Shown here one piece after another: positions 47,226 to 55,929 of a stretch of 64,000 nucleotides of DNA (the stretch's first letter is position 1; each line of letters begins with the position of its first letter). Source of the DNA: Komagataeibacter sp. FXV3 (GTDB taxonomy: Bacteria > Pseudomonadota > Alphaproteobacteria > Acetobacterales > Acetobacteraceae). Below the pieces are notes generated by a model. That model saw only the letters and a list, made by a program, of their open reading frames with translations. It did not search any database and was not told the DNA's origin. Both the position numbers and the translations under genes were made by a program. The DNA lies in contig NZ_VWPI01000131.1 in the NCBI RefSeq assembly GCF_015155755.1, forward strand, positions 27,542-91,541, given 5' to 3'.

Positions 47226-47418
47226 CTGGTGGAAATGTTGTCCATCATGTTTGTTCCGATACCTGCGCCATGGCGGGTACGGGTATGTCCGGGACGCATG
47301 TAACGACACGGGCGCCGTGCTGGCGGCCTGTCCCGGTCGCGCCGTGCGGCAGGCTGTCAGGATGGTGGGTGCCGCTGGCCGGTCTTTCCCATGCCTGTGC
47401 CGCCATGGGGGGTACGGA

Positions 47419-47721
47419 TCAGGCTGAATGCCTGCCGCTGTCTAATCCAGGGCTGTACCCATTCCATATTTTCTTGAATTCAGTGCGGCTGATTTCCGTG
47501 GCTTCAAACTGTTCATCTTTATTGATTTCAGACAGGGGCGGTATTTTCACGTCGGCCAGCCATGTTTCGCCTGCTGGTCGCGTTTCGTCGGCAATGCCGA
47601 AGCGTCCATCCCCATAAATCTCGATTTTCCTGCATTCATACCGGTCATCATCCATTTCCCAATAAAGGATGATGGGTTCCCGTTTCGTGTCATGTTTCCA
47701 TATACACTTGATATAAAACAA
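47419..47721 (-). CDS. DUF6881 family protein
   Basis: A 100-residue protein with the pattern of DUF6881: an N-terminal YIKCIWKHDTKREPIILYWE, a central RYECRKIEIYGDGRFGIAD, and PLSEINKDEQFEATEISRTE near the end. Function is unknown. It is visibly more A/T-rich than its neighbours, stands between feoA and a dispersed repeat, and has no partner, which suggests acquisition by transfer. Confidence 0.8.
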   Translation of the reverse strand: MFYIKCIWKHDTKREPIILYWEMDDDRYECRKIEIYGDGRFGIADETRPAGETWLADVKIPPLSEINKDEQFEATEISRTEFKKIWNGYSPGLDSGRHSA

Positions 47722-48079
47722 TTTTATATATCTTTCGGTAAGAGACCGTTTGGAAAGTCAGCCCAGGAAACACCCAGAAATCATAAGGAAGTTTTTGGTG
47801 AAGCTTTTTTCAAAAAGCTTTGGAAACCGCCGAATTTTGAAAAAAAGGCGGCACCCAAAAATGTTTATTGTTTTTTATCAGCCATTTGTTTTCAAACAGT
47901 CTTTAAGCCGTGCAGGGGTGCGGAACCGGATGGCGCTGTCCGGGGCATAACCCGTACGGTGTGACGTGGCATTATGAATGCTGACACATGGTCTTCCGCC
48001 CCGTCCGCCCTGTCATGCCACCGCGTGACCGCATGTTGCCATTACCTCCAGCCATGAGCTGATGGTGATGAACTATCTG
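47722..48079. other. Intergenic region with repeat copy 4
   Basis: 358 bases between the DUF6881 gene and the end of cobB. They hold repeat copy 4 with its leading (CAGGAAACACCCAG) and trailing conserved parts, then unremarkable sequence. No terminator for cobB was recognised. Confidence 0.6.
47782..47905 (+). repeat. Two-hairpin repeat, copy 4, most complete
   Basis: CATAAGGAAGTTTTTGGTG, then hairpin A, a perfect inverted repeat (AAGCTTTTTT at 47801-47810, then C, AAAAAGCTT). Hairpin B follows (CCGCC at 47827-47831 with GGCGG at 47847-47851), then the inverted end CACCCAAAAATG. The tail has TTTTTTATCAGCC and TTGTTTTCAAA. The leading CAGGAAACACCCAG (from 47764) is shared with copy 5. Confidence 0.85.
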
Positions 48080-49405
48080 TCAGGATATGGTTTCCACTGT
48101 GGACAGCACATGGAAGAACGTGCCCGATACATGTCCGCGTCGTGCGCCGCCGGTGCCACGGTCCATGCCATAGCCATCATGCAGGCTGGCCAGCGGCGCA
48201 TCAGGGCCGGGGTCGGTAACCGTGGCGTAATGGAACTCATGCCCGCGCAGCACGGTGTCCGCAGGCCCGATGGCGCAGTCATGGCGCAGGGTGGCGCTAC
48301 GGTATCCAAGGTTCATGCGGCGTCTGGCAAAGGACGTGGCATGTCCCAGCAGGCCGGTCATGCGGTGGGTCTCACCCGTCTTGTCCGTCAGGCTTTCCCC
48401 CAACACCATGAAGCCGCCACATTCCCCATGTACCGGCCGGGTCTGCGCGAACCGTCCCAGCGCATGGCGGAAATGCCCGGCCGCTGCCAGTCGTCCGGCA
48501 TGCAGTTCGGGATAGCCGCCGGGCAGCCAGCAGGCATCGCATCCTTCATCCGGGCCTTCGTCATCAAGGGGTGAAAAGGGACGGATTTCCGCCCCCGCCC
48601 GGTGCCAGCCCGCCACGACATGTGCGTACAGGAAGGAAAAGGCCGCATCATTCGCCACCGCGATCCGCTGTCCCGGCGGGGGCAGGGCGATGGTCGCAGG
48701 CGCCACGGGGGCGATACGTGGCGGCCGGGCACAGGCCAGTATGGCATCCAGGTCAAGGTCGCGTTCCGCCTGTGTTGCCAGCCGGTGCGCCAGTTCGTCC
48801 AGCCCGCCATGCTCACGCGCCTGCACCAGGCCAAGATGGCGTTCGGGCATCTGTAACTGCGTATCGCGTCCGAACGCGCCCAGCACCGGTATGCCAGTGG
48901 CGGTAATGGCCTGCGTCGCCATGGCGGCATGGCGGGGGGAGCCTACGCGGTTCAGGATGACGCCCGCAATCTGGACGGTCGGATCCAGCGTGGCGAAGCC
49001 CAGCGCGGTTGCCGCCGCCGACTGCCCCTGCCCGGAGATATCCAGCACCAGTATGACCGGCAGGTCAAAGCGCGCGGCGATATCCGCCGGTGCGCCACGG
49101 GCGCCACGGGGCTCCATAAGTCCGTCAAACAGCCCCATGGAGGCCTCGGTCACCAGTATTTCGCAGTCTGAACAGGCCTGCACCATGACATCATCCAGCA
49201 GCGCGGATGGCATGGCCCAGCTATCCAGATTGAGGCTGGAAAGCCCGGTCAGTGCTTCATGAAAGGCGGGATCGATATAGTCCGGCCCGGTCTTGGCCCC
49301 GCGCACCGCAACGCCCCTGCGGCGCAGGGCGGCCAGCAGGGCCAGCGTCAGCGTGGTCTTGCCGCCGCCTGATCGGGGTGCGGCTATCATCAGCCCTCGT
49401 GTCAT
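48080..49405 (-). CDS. cobB: Cobyrinate a,c-diamide synthase
   Basis: A 441-residue ATP- and glutamine-dependent amidase acting on hydrogenobyrinate side chains a and c. N-terminal synthetase motif IAAPRSGGGKTTLTLALLAA with KTGPDYIDPAFH. The C-terminal class I glutaminase-like domain has LPGGYPELHAGRLAAAG, nucleophile Cys in HGECGGFMVLGESL, and His in RGHEFHYATV. ATG 49405 fits the family; the frame runs 17 codons further upstream without similarity. It is divergent from cbiD over about 70 bases. Confidence 0.95.
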   Translation of the reverse strand: MTRGLMIAAPRSGGGKTTLTLALLAALRRRGVAVRGAKTGPDYIDPAFHEALTGLSSLNLDSWAMPSALLDDVMVQACSDCEILVTEASMGLFDGLMEPRGARGAPADIAARFDLPVILVLDISGQGQSAAATALGFATLDPTVQIAGVILNRVGSPRHAAMATQAITATGIPVLGAFGRDTQLQMPERHLGLVQAREHGGLDELAHRLATQAERDLDLDAILACARPPRIAPVAPATIALPPPGQRIAVANDAAFSFLYAHVVAGWHRAGAEIRPFSPLDDEGPDEGCDACWLPGGYPELHAGRLAAAGHFRHALGRFAQTRPVHGECGGFMVLGESLTDKTGETHRMTGLLGHATSFARRRMNLGYRSATLRHDCAIGPADTVLRGHEFHYATVTDPGPDAPLASLHDGYGMDRGTGGARRGHVSGTFFHVLSTVETIS

Positions 49406-49476
49406 CGTGTCCGTTCCTGCTAGACCGTGGTGAGCGGAGCCACCTTTTACCCCCATAGGGAAAGAAGATCACCCAG

Positions 49477-50562
49477 ATGGAGCGTACCCATACCAGCCTG
49501 CGCCGGGGATGGACCACAGGCAGTTGCGCCACCGCCGCCGCCCGTGCCGCGTGGAATGGGCTGTGCGGGGGCGAATTTCCCGATCCGGTGACCATCACCC
49601 TGCCCGGTGGGCAGCATGTGGCCTTTGCGCTGGCCGCCCACGGGCATGCGGGTGATGGCGCATGGGCGGCGGTGGTGAAGGACGCGGGCGACGATCCGGA
49701 CGTGACCCACGGCGCGCATGTGCGCGTGGACGTGCGCCATGGCCCGGCGGGTAGCGGCGTGGTGTTTCAGGCGGGTGACGGCGTGGGGACCGTGACACTG
49801 CCCGGCCTGCCCATCCCACCGGGTGAACCTGCCATCAATCCCGTGCCCCGCCGCATGATCCGTACCGCCCTGTGTGACACGGCGGGACGGGAGCCGGATG
49901 TGCAGGTCACGGTGTCCATTGCAGGTGGGCGGGACATGGCGCGGCATACGCTCAATGGCCGTCTTGGAATCGTGGGCGGCCTGTCCATTCTGGGCACAAC
50001 GGGCATTGTCGTGCCGTTTTCGTGTGCCGCATGGATCGACAGCATCCATCGTGGCGTGGACGTGGCGCGGGCGCTGGACCTGCCGCATGTGGCAGGCTGT
50101 ACGGGCGATGTATCGGAACGGGCCACGCGGGCGCTGTACGGTCTGCCGGAAGAAGCCATGCTGGAGATGGGGGATTTTGCCGGTGGCCTGCTGAAATACC
50201 TGCGTCGCCACCCGGTGGGCCGCGTGACCATTGGCGGTGGCGTGGCCAAGATGACCAAGCTGGCGCAGGGGTTTCTGGACCTGCATTCGCGCAGGGGGCA
50301 GGCGGACATGACCCGTCTGGCGGAACTGGCGCGCCGCAGTGGGGCGCCAGAGATGCTGGTGGCGGCCATTACGCAGGCCCATTCCGTCGCCGCCGCCTTC
50401 GCACTGGCGCAGCAGGGGGGATTTCCCCTTGGTCCGGCGGTGGCGCGTGGGGCATGGGCCCGTGCGCGGGATGTTCTGGCAGGAAGCGACTGCATGCTGG
50501 ATGTGCTGCTGTTCGACCGCGCAGGCCAGCTTGTGGCCCGGTATGGTCCTTCTCCAGTCTAG
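49477..50562 (+). CDS. cbiD: Cobalt-precorrin-5B C(1)-methyltransferase CbiD
   Basis: A 361-residue CbiD. The N-terminal RRGWTTGSCATAAARAAWNG is the family signature; IPPGEPAINPVPRRMI and TGIVVPFSCAAWIDSI follow. CbiD puts the C-1 methyl on the corrin ring in the anaerobic pathway. Here it sits among aerobic-pathway genes with no cobF, whose product does the equivalent step. It is on the plus strand between cobB and cobM. Confidence 0.95.
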   Translation: MERTHTSLRRGWTTGSCATAAARAAWNGLCGGEFPDPVTITLPGGQHVAFALAAHGHAGDGAWAAVVKDAGDDPDVTHGAHVRVDVRHGPAGSGVVFQAGDGVGTVTLPGLPIPPGEPAINPVPRRMIRTALCDTAGREPDVQVTVSIAGGRDMARHTLNGRLGIVGGLSILGTTGIVVPFSCAAWIDSIHRGVDVARALDLPHVAGCTGDVSERATRALYGLPEEAMLEMGDFAGGLLKYLRRHPVGRVTIGGGVAKMTKLAQGFLDLHSRRGQADMTRLAELARRSGAPEMLVAAITQAHSVAAAFALAQQGGFPLGPAVARGAWARARDVLAGSDCMLDVLLFDRAGQLVARYGPSPV

Positions 50563-50646
50563 AATAGTGCCTTGATAAACATAAAAGTTTCTCAGGGCTG
50601 GGGAAAACCTGTTTCCTTTTCTTCCATACATGATGACAGCAGCATG

Positions 50647-51399
50647 TCAGGACCGGAAACGGCGGTGATAATCGGCATTATACAGTGCGCTTTCACGGAA
50701 ATCATGCGTGCCCAGCGCCCGGCCAACCAGCACCAGCGCCGTACGCTCGATCGGGTTTTCAGCCAGTTTTGCACAGATGTCGCCCAGCGTGCCGCGCAGC
50801 ACCAACTGGTCGGGCCATGTTGCCCGCGCCACGATGGCCACGGGGCAGTCCGCACCGTAAAACGGCGTCAACTGCGCCACGATCTGGTCCAGTACGTGAA
50901 TGGCCAGATGGATCGCAAGTGTCGCCCCGGTCGCGCCAAAAGCCGCCAGCTTTTCCCGTTCCGGCATGGCCGATGCCCGGCCGCTGACACGGGTCAGTAC
51001 CACGCTCTGCGCCACTTCGGGCACCGTCAGCTCACGCCCCAGCACGGAGGCGGCAGCGGCAAAGGCAGGCACACCCGGTGTCATGGTCCATGGAATGTTA
51101 TGGCGGTCCAGACGGCGGATCTGCTCGGCCACGGCGCTGTAGACCGACAGGTCGCCCGAATGCAGGCGGGCGATATCCTGTCCTGCCGCATGGGCCCGGA
51201 GGTATTCCGCTTCGATCAGGTCCAGCGTCAGGGGGGCCGTGTCCACCAGTCGCGCATCCGGTGGGCAGTGTTCCAGCATTTCGGTTGGCACGATGGAGCC
51301 TGCGTACAGGCAGACCGGGCATTTCGCCAGCAGGTCGCGCCCGCGCAGGGTCAGCAGGTCGGCAGCACCCGGGCCTGCGCCAATGAAATGTACGGTCAT
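50647..51399 (-). CDS. cobM: Precorrin-4 C(11)-methyltransferase
   Basis: A 250-residue SAM-dependent tetrapyrrole methylase: [60 protein letters not shown]. It methylates C-11 of precorrin-4. ATG 51399 overlaps the cobE stop by 4 bases. It ends 84 bases from the convergent cbiD stop. Confidence 0.95.
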   Translation of the reverse strand: MTVHFIGAGPGAADLLTLRGRDLLAKCPVCLYAGSIVPTEMLEHCPPDARLVDTAPLTLDLIEAEYLRAHAAGQDIARLHSGDLSVYSAVAEQIRRLDRHNIPWTMTPGVPAFAAAASVLGRELTVPEVAQSVVLTRVSGRASAMPEREKLAAFGATGATLAIHLAIHVLDQIVAQLTPFYGADCPVAIVARATWPDQLVLRGTLGDICAKLAENPIERTALVLVGRALGTHDFRESALYNADYHRRFRS

Positions 51400-51770
51400 G
51401 CATTTTCTCCCTGTGCCATGGCACATGTTGCGTGGGTGCCGGTCAGGCGCGGTACGATCAGGCGTGACCGTGCCCCCGCCGCCGCCAGCGCACAGCCTTC
51501 CGCCACCGACGCCACCCCCAACGCCGCCTGCGCGCGGACGGAACGGGTGATGCAGCGTGGCTGTGCGGCGGCCAGTTCATCGGGTGTTACGGCGCGCAGC
51601 GTCAGGCCCAGCCGGGTGATTGCGGCCTGCAGCCCGGCTTCGCGGTAGCGGAAGGCGGGCACGGCCACAAGGTCCGGCCGCAGGCCGCAGCGTTCATGGG
51701 CCTTGCGCAGCAGGTCAAGGATCACGTCCGCAGCACACCCGCTGCGCAGGCCAAGTCCCGCGACGATCAT
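51396..51770 (-). CDS. cobE: Cobalamin biosynthesis protein CobE (CbiG C-terminal-like)
   Basis: A 124-residue protein equal to the C-terminal domain of Cbi[41 protein letters not shown], and [20 protein letters not shown]. CobE is needed for aerobic cobalamin synthesis, with its precise role still unclear; CbiG opens the ring lactone in the anaerobic route. It overlaps cobL and cobM by 4 bases each. Confidence 0.9.
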   Translation of the reverse strand: MIVAGLGLRSGCAADVILDLLRKAHERCGLRPDLVAVPAFRYREAGLQAAITRLGLTLRAVTPDELAAAQPRCITRSVRAQAALGVASVAEGCALAAAGARSRLIVPRLTGTHATCAMAQGENA

Positions 51771-53017
51771 GCCGGCCCGTCTGCCATGCGGGTGACAGCG
51801 TAGCTGGTCACGGTCATGCCGGGACGGAACCCGTGGAAGCGCCCGATGGCCTCCAGTCGTTCCACCTGCATGCGCGTAAGCGTACCACCCCAGCGGGCAT
51901 GGGCGGCGATGACCGCTGCCTCGCTTTCCAGTGTCACGGCATTGGCGACCAGCCGCCCGCCCGGTCGCAGGGCGCGCCATGCACCGTCCAGCATGCCGGG
52001 ATTGCTTATGCCTCCCCCAATGAAAATGGCGTCGGGTGGGGGCAGGCCATCGGTCGTAAGGGTGGGCAGGACAGCAGGGGCTTCCCCTGCCACGACATGC
52101 AGGCCGGGTACGCCCAGGTTCAGGGCGTTATGGGCGATACGCGCCCGGCGGTCGGCTGATTTTTCAATGGCGACGGCCCGGTTGGCCGGGTGGCGCAGCA
52201 TCCATTCAATGCTGATGGACCCTGATCCCCCGCCAATGTCCCACAGTACCTCGCCGCGTCGCGGGGCAAGGGCGGACAGGGTCGCGGCCCGGATCTCGCG
52301 CTTTGTGATCTGCCCGTCATGGACGAACAGGTCATCGGGCAGGCCGCAGGCCAACGGGATGACCAACGCATCCCGCGTGGCCACGATTTCCAGCGCCATC
52401 AGGTTCAGCCGGGGCGGACGGGGCGGATCTGTCGCCGCCATGTCCGCGACCGTGCCGGTGTGGTGTGTCTGCCCTGTTCCGCCCAGCGCACCTAGCACAT
52501 GCAGGATGGACGGCCCGAAACCGCGTTCATGCAGCCAGCGGGCAAACCGCGCCGGGCTGTCTTCATCCGCCGACAGTACCACCAACCGCGCACCGGGCTG
52601 CAGGGCGGGGGCCACGGCCTCCATCGGGCGACCGCACAGGGACAGCAAATTTATGTCCTGCTCCGCCCAGCCCAGCAGGTTGCACGCCAGCGCCACGCAG
52701 GATGGCGCGGGATGACAGGCCATTTCCCCCATCGGCACATGACGGCGCAGCGTGGTCCCCACCCCGAACAGGAACGGATCCCCCGACGCCAGCACGCAGA
52801 CGGGCTGCCCCCGATGGGCCAGCACCTGGGCAATGCCATCGGCAAAGGGGTGCGGCCATGCCAGCGTGCGCCCGGTTGTCACCGATGCCGCAAGTGCCAG
52901 GTGACGCGCCCCCCCGACCACCAGCGTGGCCCCCGCAATCAGGGCGCGGGATGCGGGGGGCAGCCCCTCGACACCCTCTTCGCCAATGCCGATAACATGC
53001 AGCCATGGGGTGGTCAT
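51767..53017 (-). CDS. cobL: Precorrin-6B C(5,15)-methyltransferase (decarboxylating)
   Basis: A 416-residue fusion. The N-terminal tetrapyrrole methylase domain (CbiE-like: WLHVIGIGEEGVEGLPPASR, LASGDPFLFGVGTTL) is joined to a C-terminal CbiT-like SAM domain (TKREIRAATLSALAPRRGEV, LWDIGGGSGSISIEWMLRHP, GGGISNPGMLDGAW). It methylates C-5 and C-15 and decarboxylates the C-12 acetate. It starts 32 bases from the divergent cobK. Confidence 0.95.
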   Translation of the reverse strand: MTTPWLHVIGIGEEGVEGLPPASRALIAGATLVVGGARHLALAASVTTGRTLAWPHPFADGIAQVLAHRGQPVCVLASGDPFLFGVGTTLRRHVPMGEMACHPAPSCVALACNLLGWAEQDINLLSLCGRPMEAVAPALQPGARLVVLSADEDSPARFARWLHERGFGPSILHVLGALGGTGQTHHTGTVADMAATDPPRPPRLNLMALEIVATRDALVIPLACGLPDDLFVHDGQITKREIRAATLSALAPRRGEVLWDIGGGSGSISIEWMLRHPANRAVAIEKSADRRARIAHNALNLGVPGLHVVAGEAPAVLPTLTTDGLPPPDAIFIGGGISNPGMLDGAWRALRPGGRLVANAVTLESEAAVIAAHARWGGTLTRMQVERLEAIGRFHGFRPGMTVTSYAVTRMADGPA

Positions 53018-53049
53018 GCGTAGGCCCCGTTGCATGCGAGGGAGAAAAG

Positions 53050-53820
53050 ATGCGGGTTCTGGTTCTGGGCGGCACGACGGAGGCCCGCGCGCTTTACGGA
53101 CTGCTGGAACATGCCCGCGCGCGTTTTGATGCCACGGTTTCCCTCGCCGGGGTTACGCGCGCGCCGGTGCTGCCCCGGCTTGCGGTCCGCATTGGCGGGT
53201 TCGGCGGGGTGGATGGCCTGTATGACTGGCTGCTGGCGCACCGGATTGACGCGGTCATTGACGCCACCCATCCCTTTGCCGTGCGCATGGGCGCCAACGC
53301 CGTGCAGGCATGTACGCGGGCCGGTATTGCGCTGCTGCGCGTGGAACGCCCCGGCTGGACGCCAGTTGAAGGGGACCACTGGATACGGGTGGTTGATATG
53401 CAGGCCGCTGCCCACGCGCTGGGCAGTACGCCGCGTCGTGTGCTGCTTACGGTGGGGCGCAAGGACCTGCTGCCCTTCCATCATGCAGACGTGCATGACT
53501 GGCTGCTGCGCAGTGTGGACCGGCCGGATGCATCCCTGCTGCCACCCGGTGCGCGGGTATTGCAGGCGCGCGGCCCCTTTGATGTCGCGGCGGAGGAAGC
53601 CCTGCTGCGCGATGAACGGATTGATGTGATCGTTACCAAGAATTCGGGCGGAACCGCCACTTATGCCAAACTGGCAGCAGCGCGCGCGCTCGGCCTGCCG
53701 GTCATCATGGTGGACCGGCCGCCTGTGGCCGCCGCCCCCACCGTGGCGGACGCGGCGGGGGCCATGGCATGGCTGGAGCGCCTTTATGCGCACGACTCCT
53801 CCACCCGGCGGGAGGTATAG
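53050..53820 (+). CDS. cobK: Precorrin-6A reductase
   Basis: A 256-residue NADPH reductase: VLVLGGTTEARALYGLLEHA, AVIDATHPFAVRMGANAV, and VIVTKNSGGTATYAKLAAAR. The start has a strong ribosome binding site GAGGGAG at 53039-53045. Plus strand inside a mostly minus-strand cluster; its last 37 bases overlap the end of cobJ on the other strand. Confidence 0.95.
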   Translation: MRVLVLGGTTEARALYGLLEHARARFDATVSLAGVTRAPVLPRLAVRIGGFGGVDGLYDWLLAHRIDAVIDATHPFAVRMGANAVQACTRAGIALLRVERPGWTPVEGDHWIRVVDMQAAAHALGSTPRRVLLTVGRKDLLPFHHADVHDWLLRSVDRPDASLLPPGARVLQARGPFDVAAEEALLRDERIDVIVTKNSGGTATYAKLAAARALGLPVIMVDRPPVAAAPTVADAAGAMAWLERLYAHDSSTRREV

Positions 53821-54557
53821 AGCCATTTGCCGCCATCCGCGCGGTCGATCACATGGGTCAGCGGGCAGCCGATCAGTACCAGCGTGCTCATGTCCACCTG
53901 TTCGGGATCGGCCTGGGCAATATCGGTCAGGATAACCCGTTCATCCGGGCGACCGATCGCGCGGGCGAAGGCTACGGGCACATCGCCGGGCAGGATGGTG
54001 CGCAGCAGGTCCAGCGCCTCGCCCAACTGGTCGGGCCGGGCCTTTGACCGCGGGTTGTACAGCGCAATGACCAGTCCCGCGCCCGCGGCGGCGGCCAGCC
54101 TGCGATGCACGACTTCACGTGGCTTGAGGTTGTCGGACAGGGAAATGACACAGAAATCCCCCCCCAGCGGCGCGCCCAGCCGGGCGGCGGCGGCCAGCAC
54201 GGCGGAAACACCCGGTATGACCGTGACATCCACCCCCCGCCATGCGACGGGACCATGGTCGATGGCCTCGAACACCGCGCTGGCCATGCCGAATACGCCC
54301 GCGTCGCCGCCGGATACGACCGCCACGGTTCGTCCCGCCAGTGCGAGTTCAATGGCATGGCGTGCCCGGTCCAGTTCCACGCGATTGTCGGAGGCATGGC
54401 GCGCGACCGCTGGCCCGGCCTCGACCCGCGCGACATAGGGCGCGTAGCCGATCAGGTCGGTGGCCTGCGCCAGTGCGGCACTGGCCTGCGGCGTTATCTG
54501 TTCCGGCGATCCGGGACCAAGCCCCACGATGAAGATGCGCCCATCCGTCCGCGTCAT
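53784..54557 (-). CDS. cobJ: Precorrin-3B C(17)-methyltransferase
   Basis: A 257-residue methylase that also contracts the ring: IFIVGLGPGSPEQITPQASA, VVSGGDAGVFGMASAVFE, IPGVSAVLAAAARLGAPLGG, FCVISLSDNLKP. Last gene of the leftward operon from the riboswitch. It overlaps cobI by 4 bases and converges on cobK with a 37-base overlap. Confidence 0.95.
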   Translation of the reverse strand: MTRTDGRIFIVGLGPGSPEQITPQASAALAQATDLIGYAPYVARVEAGPAVARHASDNRVELDRARHAIELALAGRTVAVVSGGDAGVFGMASAVFEAIDHGPVAWRGVDVTVIPGVSAVLAAAARLGAPLGGDFCVISLSDNLKPREVVHRRLAAAAGAGLVIALYNPRSKARPDQLGEALDLLRTILPGDVPVAFARAIGRPDERVILTDIAQADPEQVDMSTLVLIGCPLTHVIDRADGGKWLYTSRRVEESCA

Positions 54558-55291
54558 CGCGCATCCTCCCGCCCGGGGACCAGGATGATGGAGAAATACG
54601 GGGCCGGTCCCGTCATGTCGGTCAGCTTCATCCAGCGCTGCTGCGGCTGGGTCGCGCGTTCGACATAGATCGCACGGTCCTCGCGCCCCGCATGGCGCAG
54701 GGCGTCGCGCACCTTTTCAAGATTGCGGCCCAGTTTCATGATGACGGCGGCATCCGCCCGTTCCAGCCATGTGGTCAGTTCTGCTGCATCCAGCGTGCCC
54801 GGAATGACGCACAGCACGTCATCACCATGCACCATCGGCTGGCGTGCCGCCGACCAGCATCCGCCCATGGCGGTAATGCCGGGCACGATGGTACAGGCAA
54901 AACGTTCATGCAGCCGGTCAAACACATACATGGCCGATCCGAACAGGAACGGGTCCCCTTCACACAGCAGGGCCACGTCCCGGCCATTTTGCAGGCGGGT
55001 TGCGATCTGTTCGGCGCATTCATCATAAAACGCGGCCATGCGCACAAGATAGGCCGGGTCGCTGACCGGGATTTCGGTGGTGAAGGGATAGGCGAAACGC
55101 AGGGTCTCGGCCTGTTCGGGCAACATGTCGCCCGCGATCTGGCGGGCATGGCCGGGGCGGTCATGGCGGCAGAACCATGCCACCGCCGGGCTTTCACGCA
55201 GTATGCGCGCAGCCTTGACGGTCATGAGTTCCGGGTCACCCGGCCCCATGCCAAGGATGGACAGGCGGCCCGTAGCAGGACTGGCGTTCAT
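54554..55291 (-). CDS. cobI: Precorrin-2 C(20)-methyltransferase
   Basis: A 245-residue SAM-dependent methylase: LSILGMGPGDPELMTVKAAR, LLCEGDPFLFGSAMYVFDRL, TIVPGITAMGGCWSAAR, and AAVIMKLGRNLEKVRDAL. It commits precorrin-2 to the corrin branch. Overlaps cobH and cobJ by 4 bases. Confidence 0.95.
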   Translation of the reverse strand: MNASPATGRLSILGMGPGDPELMTVKAARILRESPAVAWFCRHDRPGHARQIAGDMLPEQAETLRFAYPFTTEIPVSDPAYLVRMAAFYDECAEQIATRLQNGRDVALLCEGDPFLFGSAMYVFDRLHERFACTIVPGITAMGGCWSAARQPMVHGDDVLCVIPGTLDAAELTTWLERADAAVIMKLGRNLEKVRDALRHAGREDRAIYVERATQPQQRWMKLTDMTGPAPYFSIILVPGREDAR

Positions 55292-55929
55292 TCCGCTTCA
55301 CTCGCCAGCGCGTTGACGGTGGCCGCCGCCATGGCGCTGCCGCCCAGACGGCCACGTACGATGATGAATGGCAGGTCACCAAATTCCGCAAGGGCTTCCT
55401 TGGATTCGGCAGCACCGACAAAGCCGACCGGCATGCCAATGACCGCTGCCGGCCGGGGTGCCCCCGCGCGGATCATTTCCAGCAGGTGAAACAGGGCGGT
55501 CGGCGCATTGCCAATGGCCACCACCGCGCCATCAAGCTGGTCACCCCACAGGTCCATTGCCGCGGCCGAGCGGGTATTGCCGATTTCCTTGGCGATTACC
55601 GGCGTGCGCGGGTCGCGCAGGGTACAGATGACCGGGTTGCCGGCAGGCAGGCGCGCGCGGGTCACGCCGTGGGCGACCATGTTCGCGTCACACAGGATGG
55701 GCTTGCCCGCCAGCAGGGCCGTGCGCGCGCTGCTTACGAAATCGGGGGACATGCGGATGGATTTCACCACATCCACCATGCCGCAGGCGTGGATGATGCG
55801 TACGGCCACGCGGGCTTCCGCCTCGCTCAGTCCGCTCAGATCGGCTTCGGCGCGGATGATGGCAAAGGAACGGGCATAGATCGCCGCCCCGTCATGAATG
55901 TAGTCGTACGGTTCCGTCTGCGGGGTCAT
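55288..55929 (-). CDS. cobH: Precorrin-8X methylmutase
   Basis: A 213-residue enzyme moving the C-11 methyl to C-12, giving hydrogenobyrinate. The catalytic His is in AVRIIHACGMVDVV; ILCDANMVAHGVTRARLP and VIGMPVGFVGAAESKEAL are conserved. It overlaps cobG and cobI by 4 bases. Confidence 0.96.
   Translation of the reverse strand: MTPQTEPYDYIHDGAAIYARSFAIIRAEADLSGLSEAEARVAVRIIHACGMVDVVKSIRMSPDFVSSARTALLAGKPILCDANMVAHGVTRARLPAGNPVICTLRDPRTPVIAKEIGNTRSAAAMDLWGDQLDGAVVAIGNAPTALFHLLEMIRAGAPRPAAVIGMPVGFVGAAESKEALAEFGDLPFIIVRGRLGGSAMAAATVNALASEAE

Noticed and set aside
47270..47617. Plus-strand frame between feoA and the DUF6881 gene
   Set aside because: Half of it is antisense to the DUF6881 gene; the rest has no motif or ribosome binding site.
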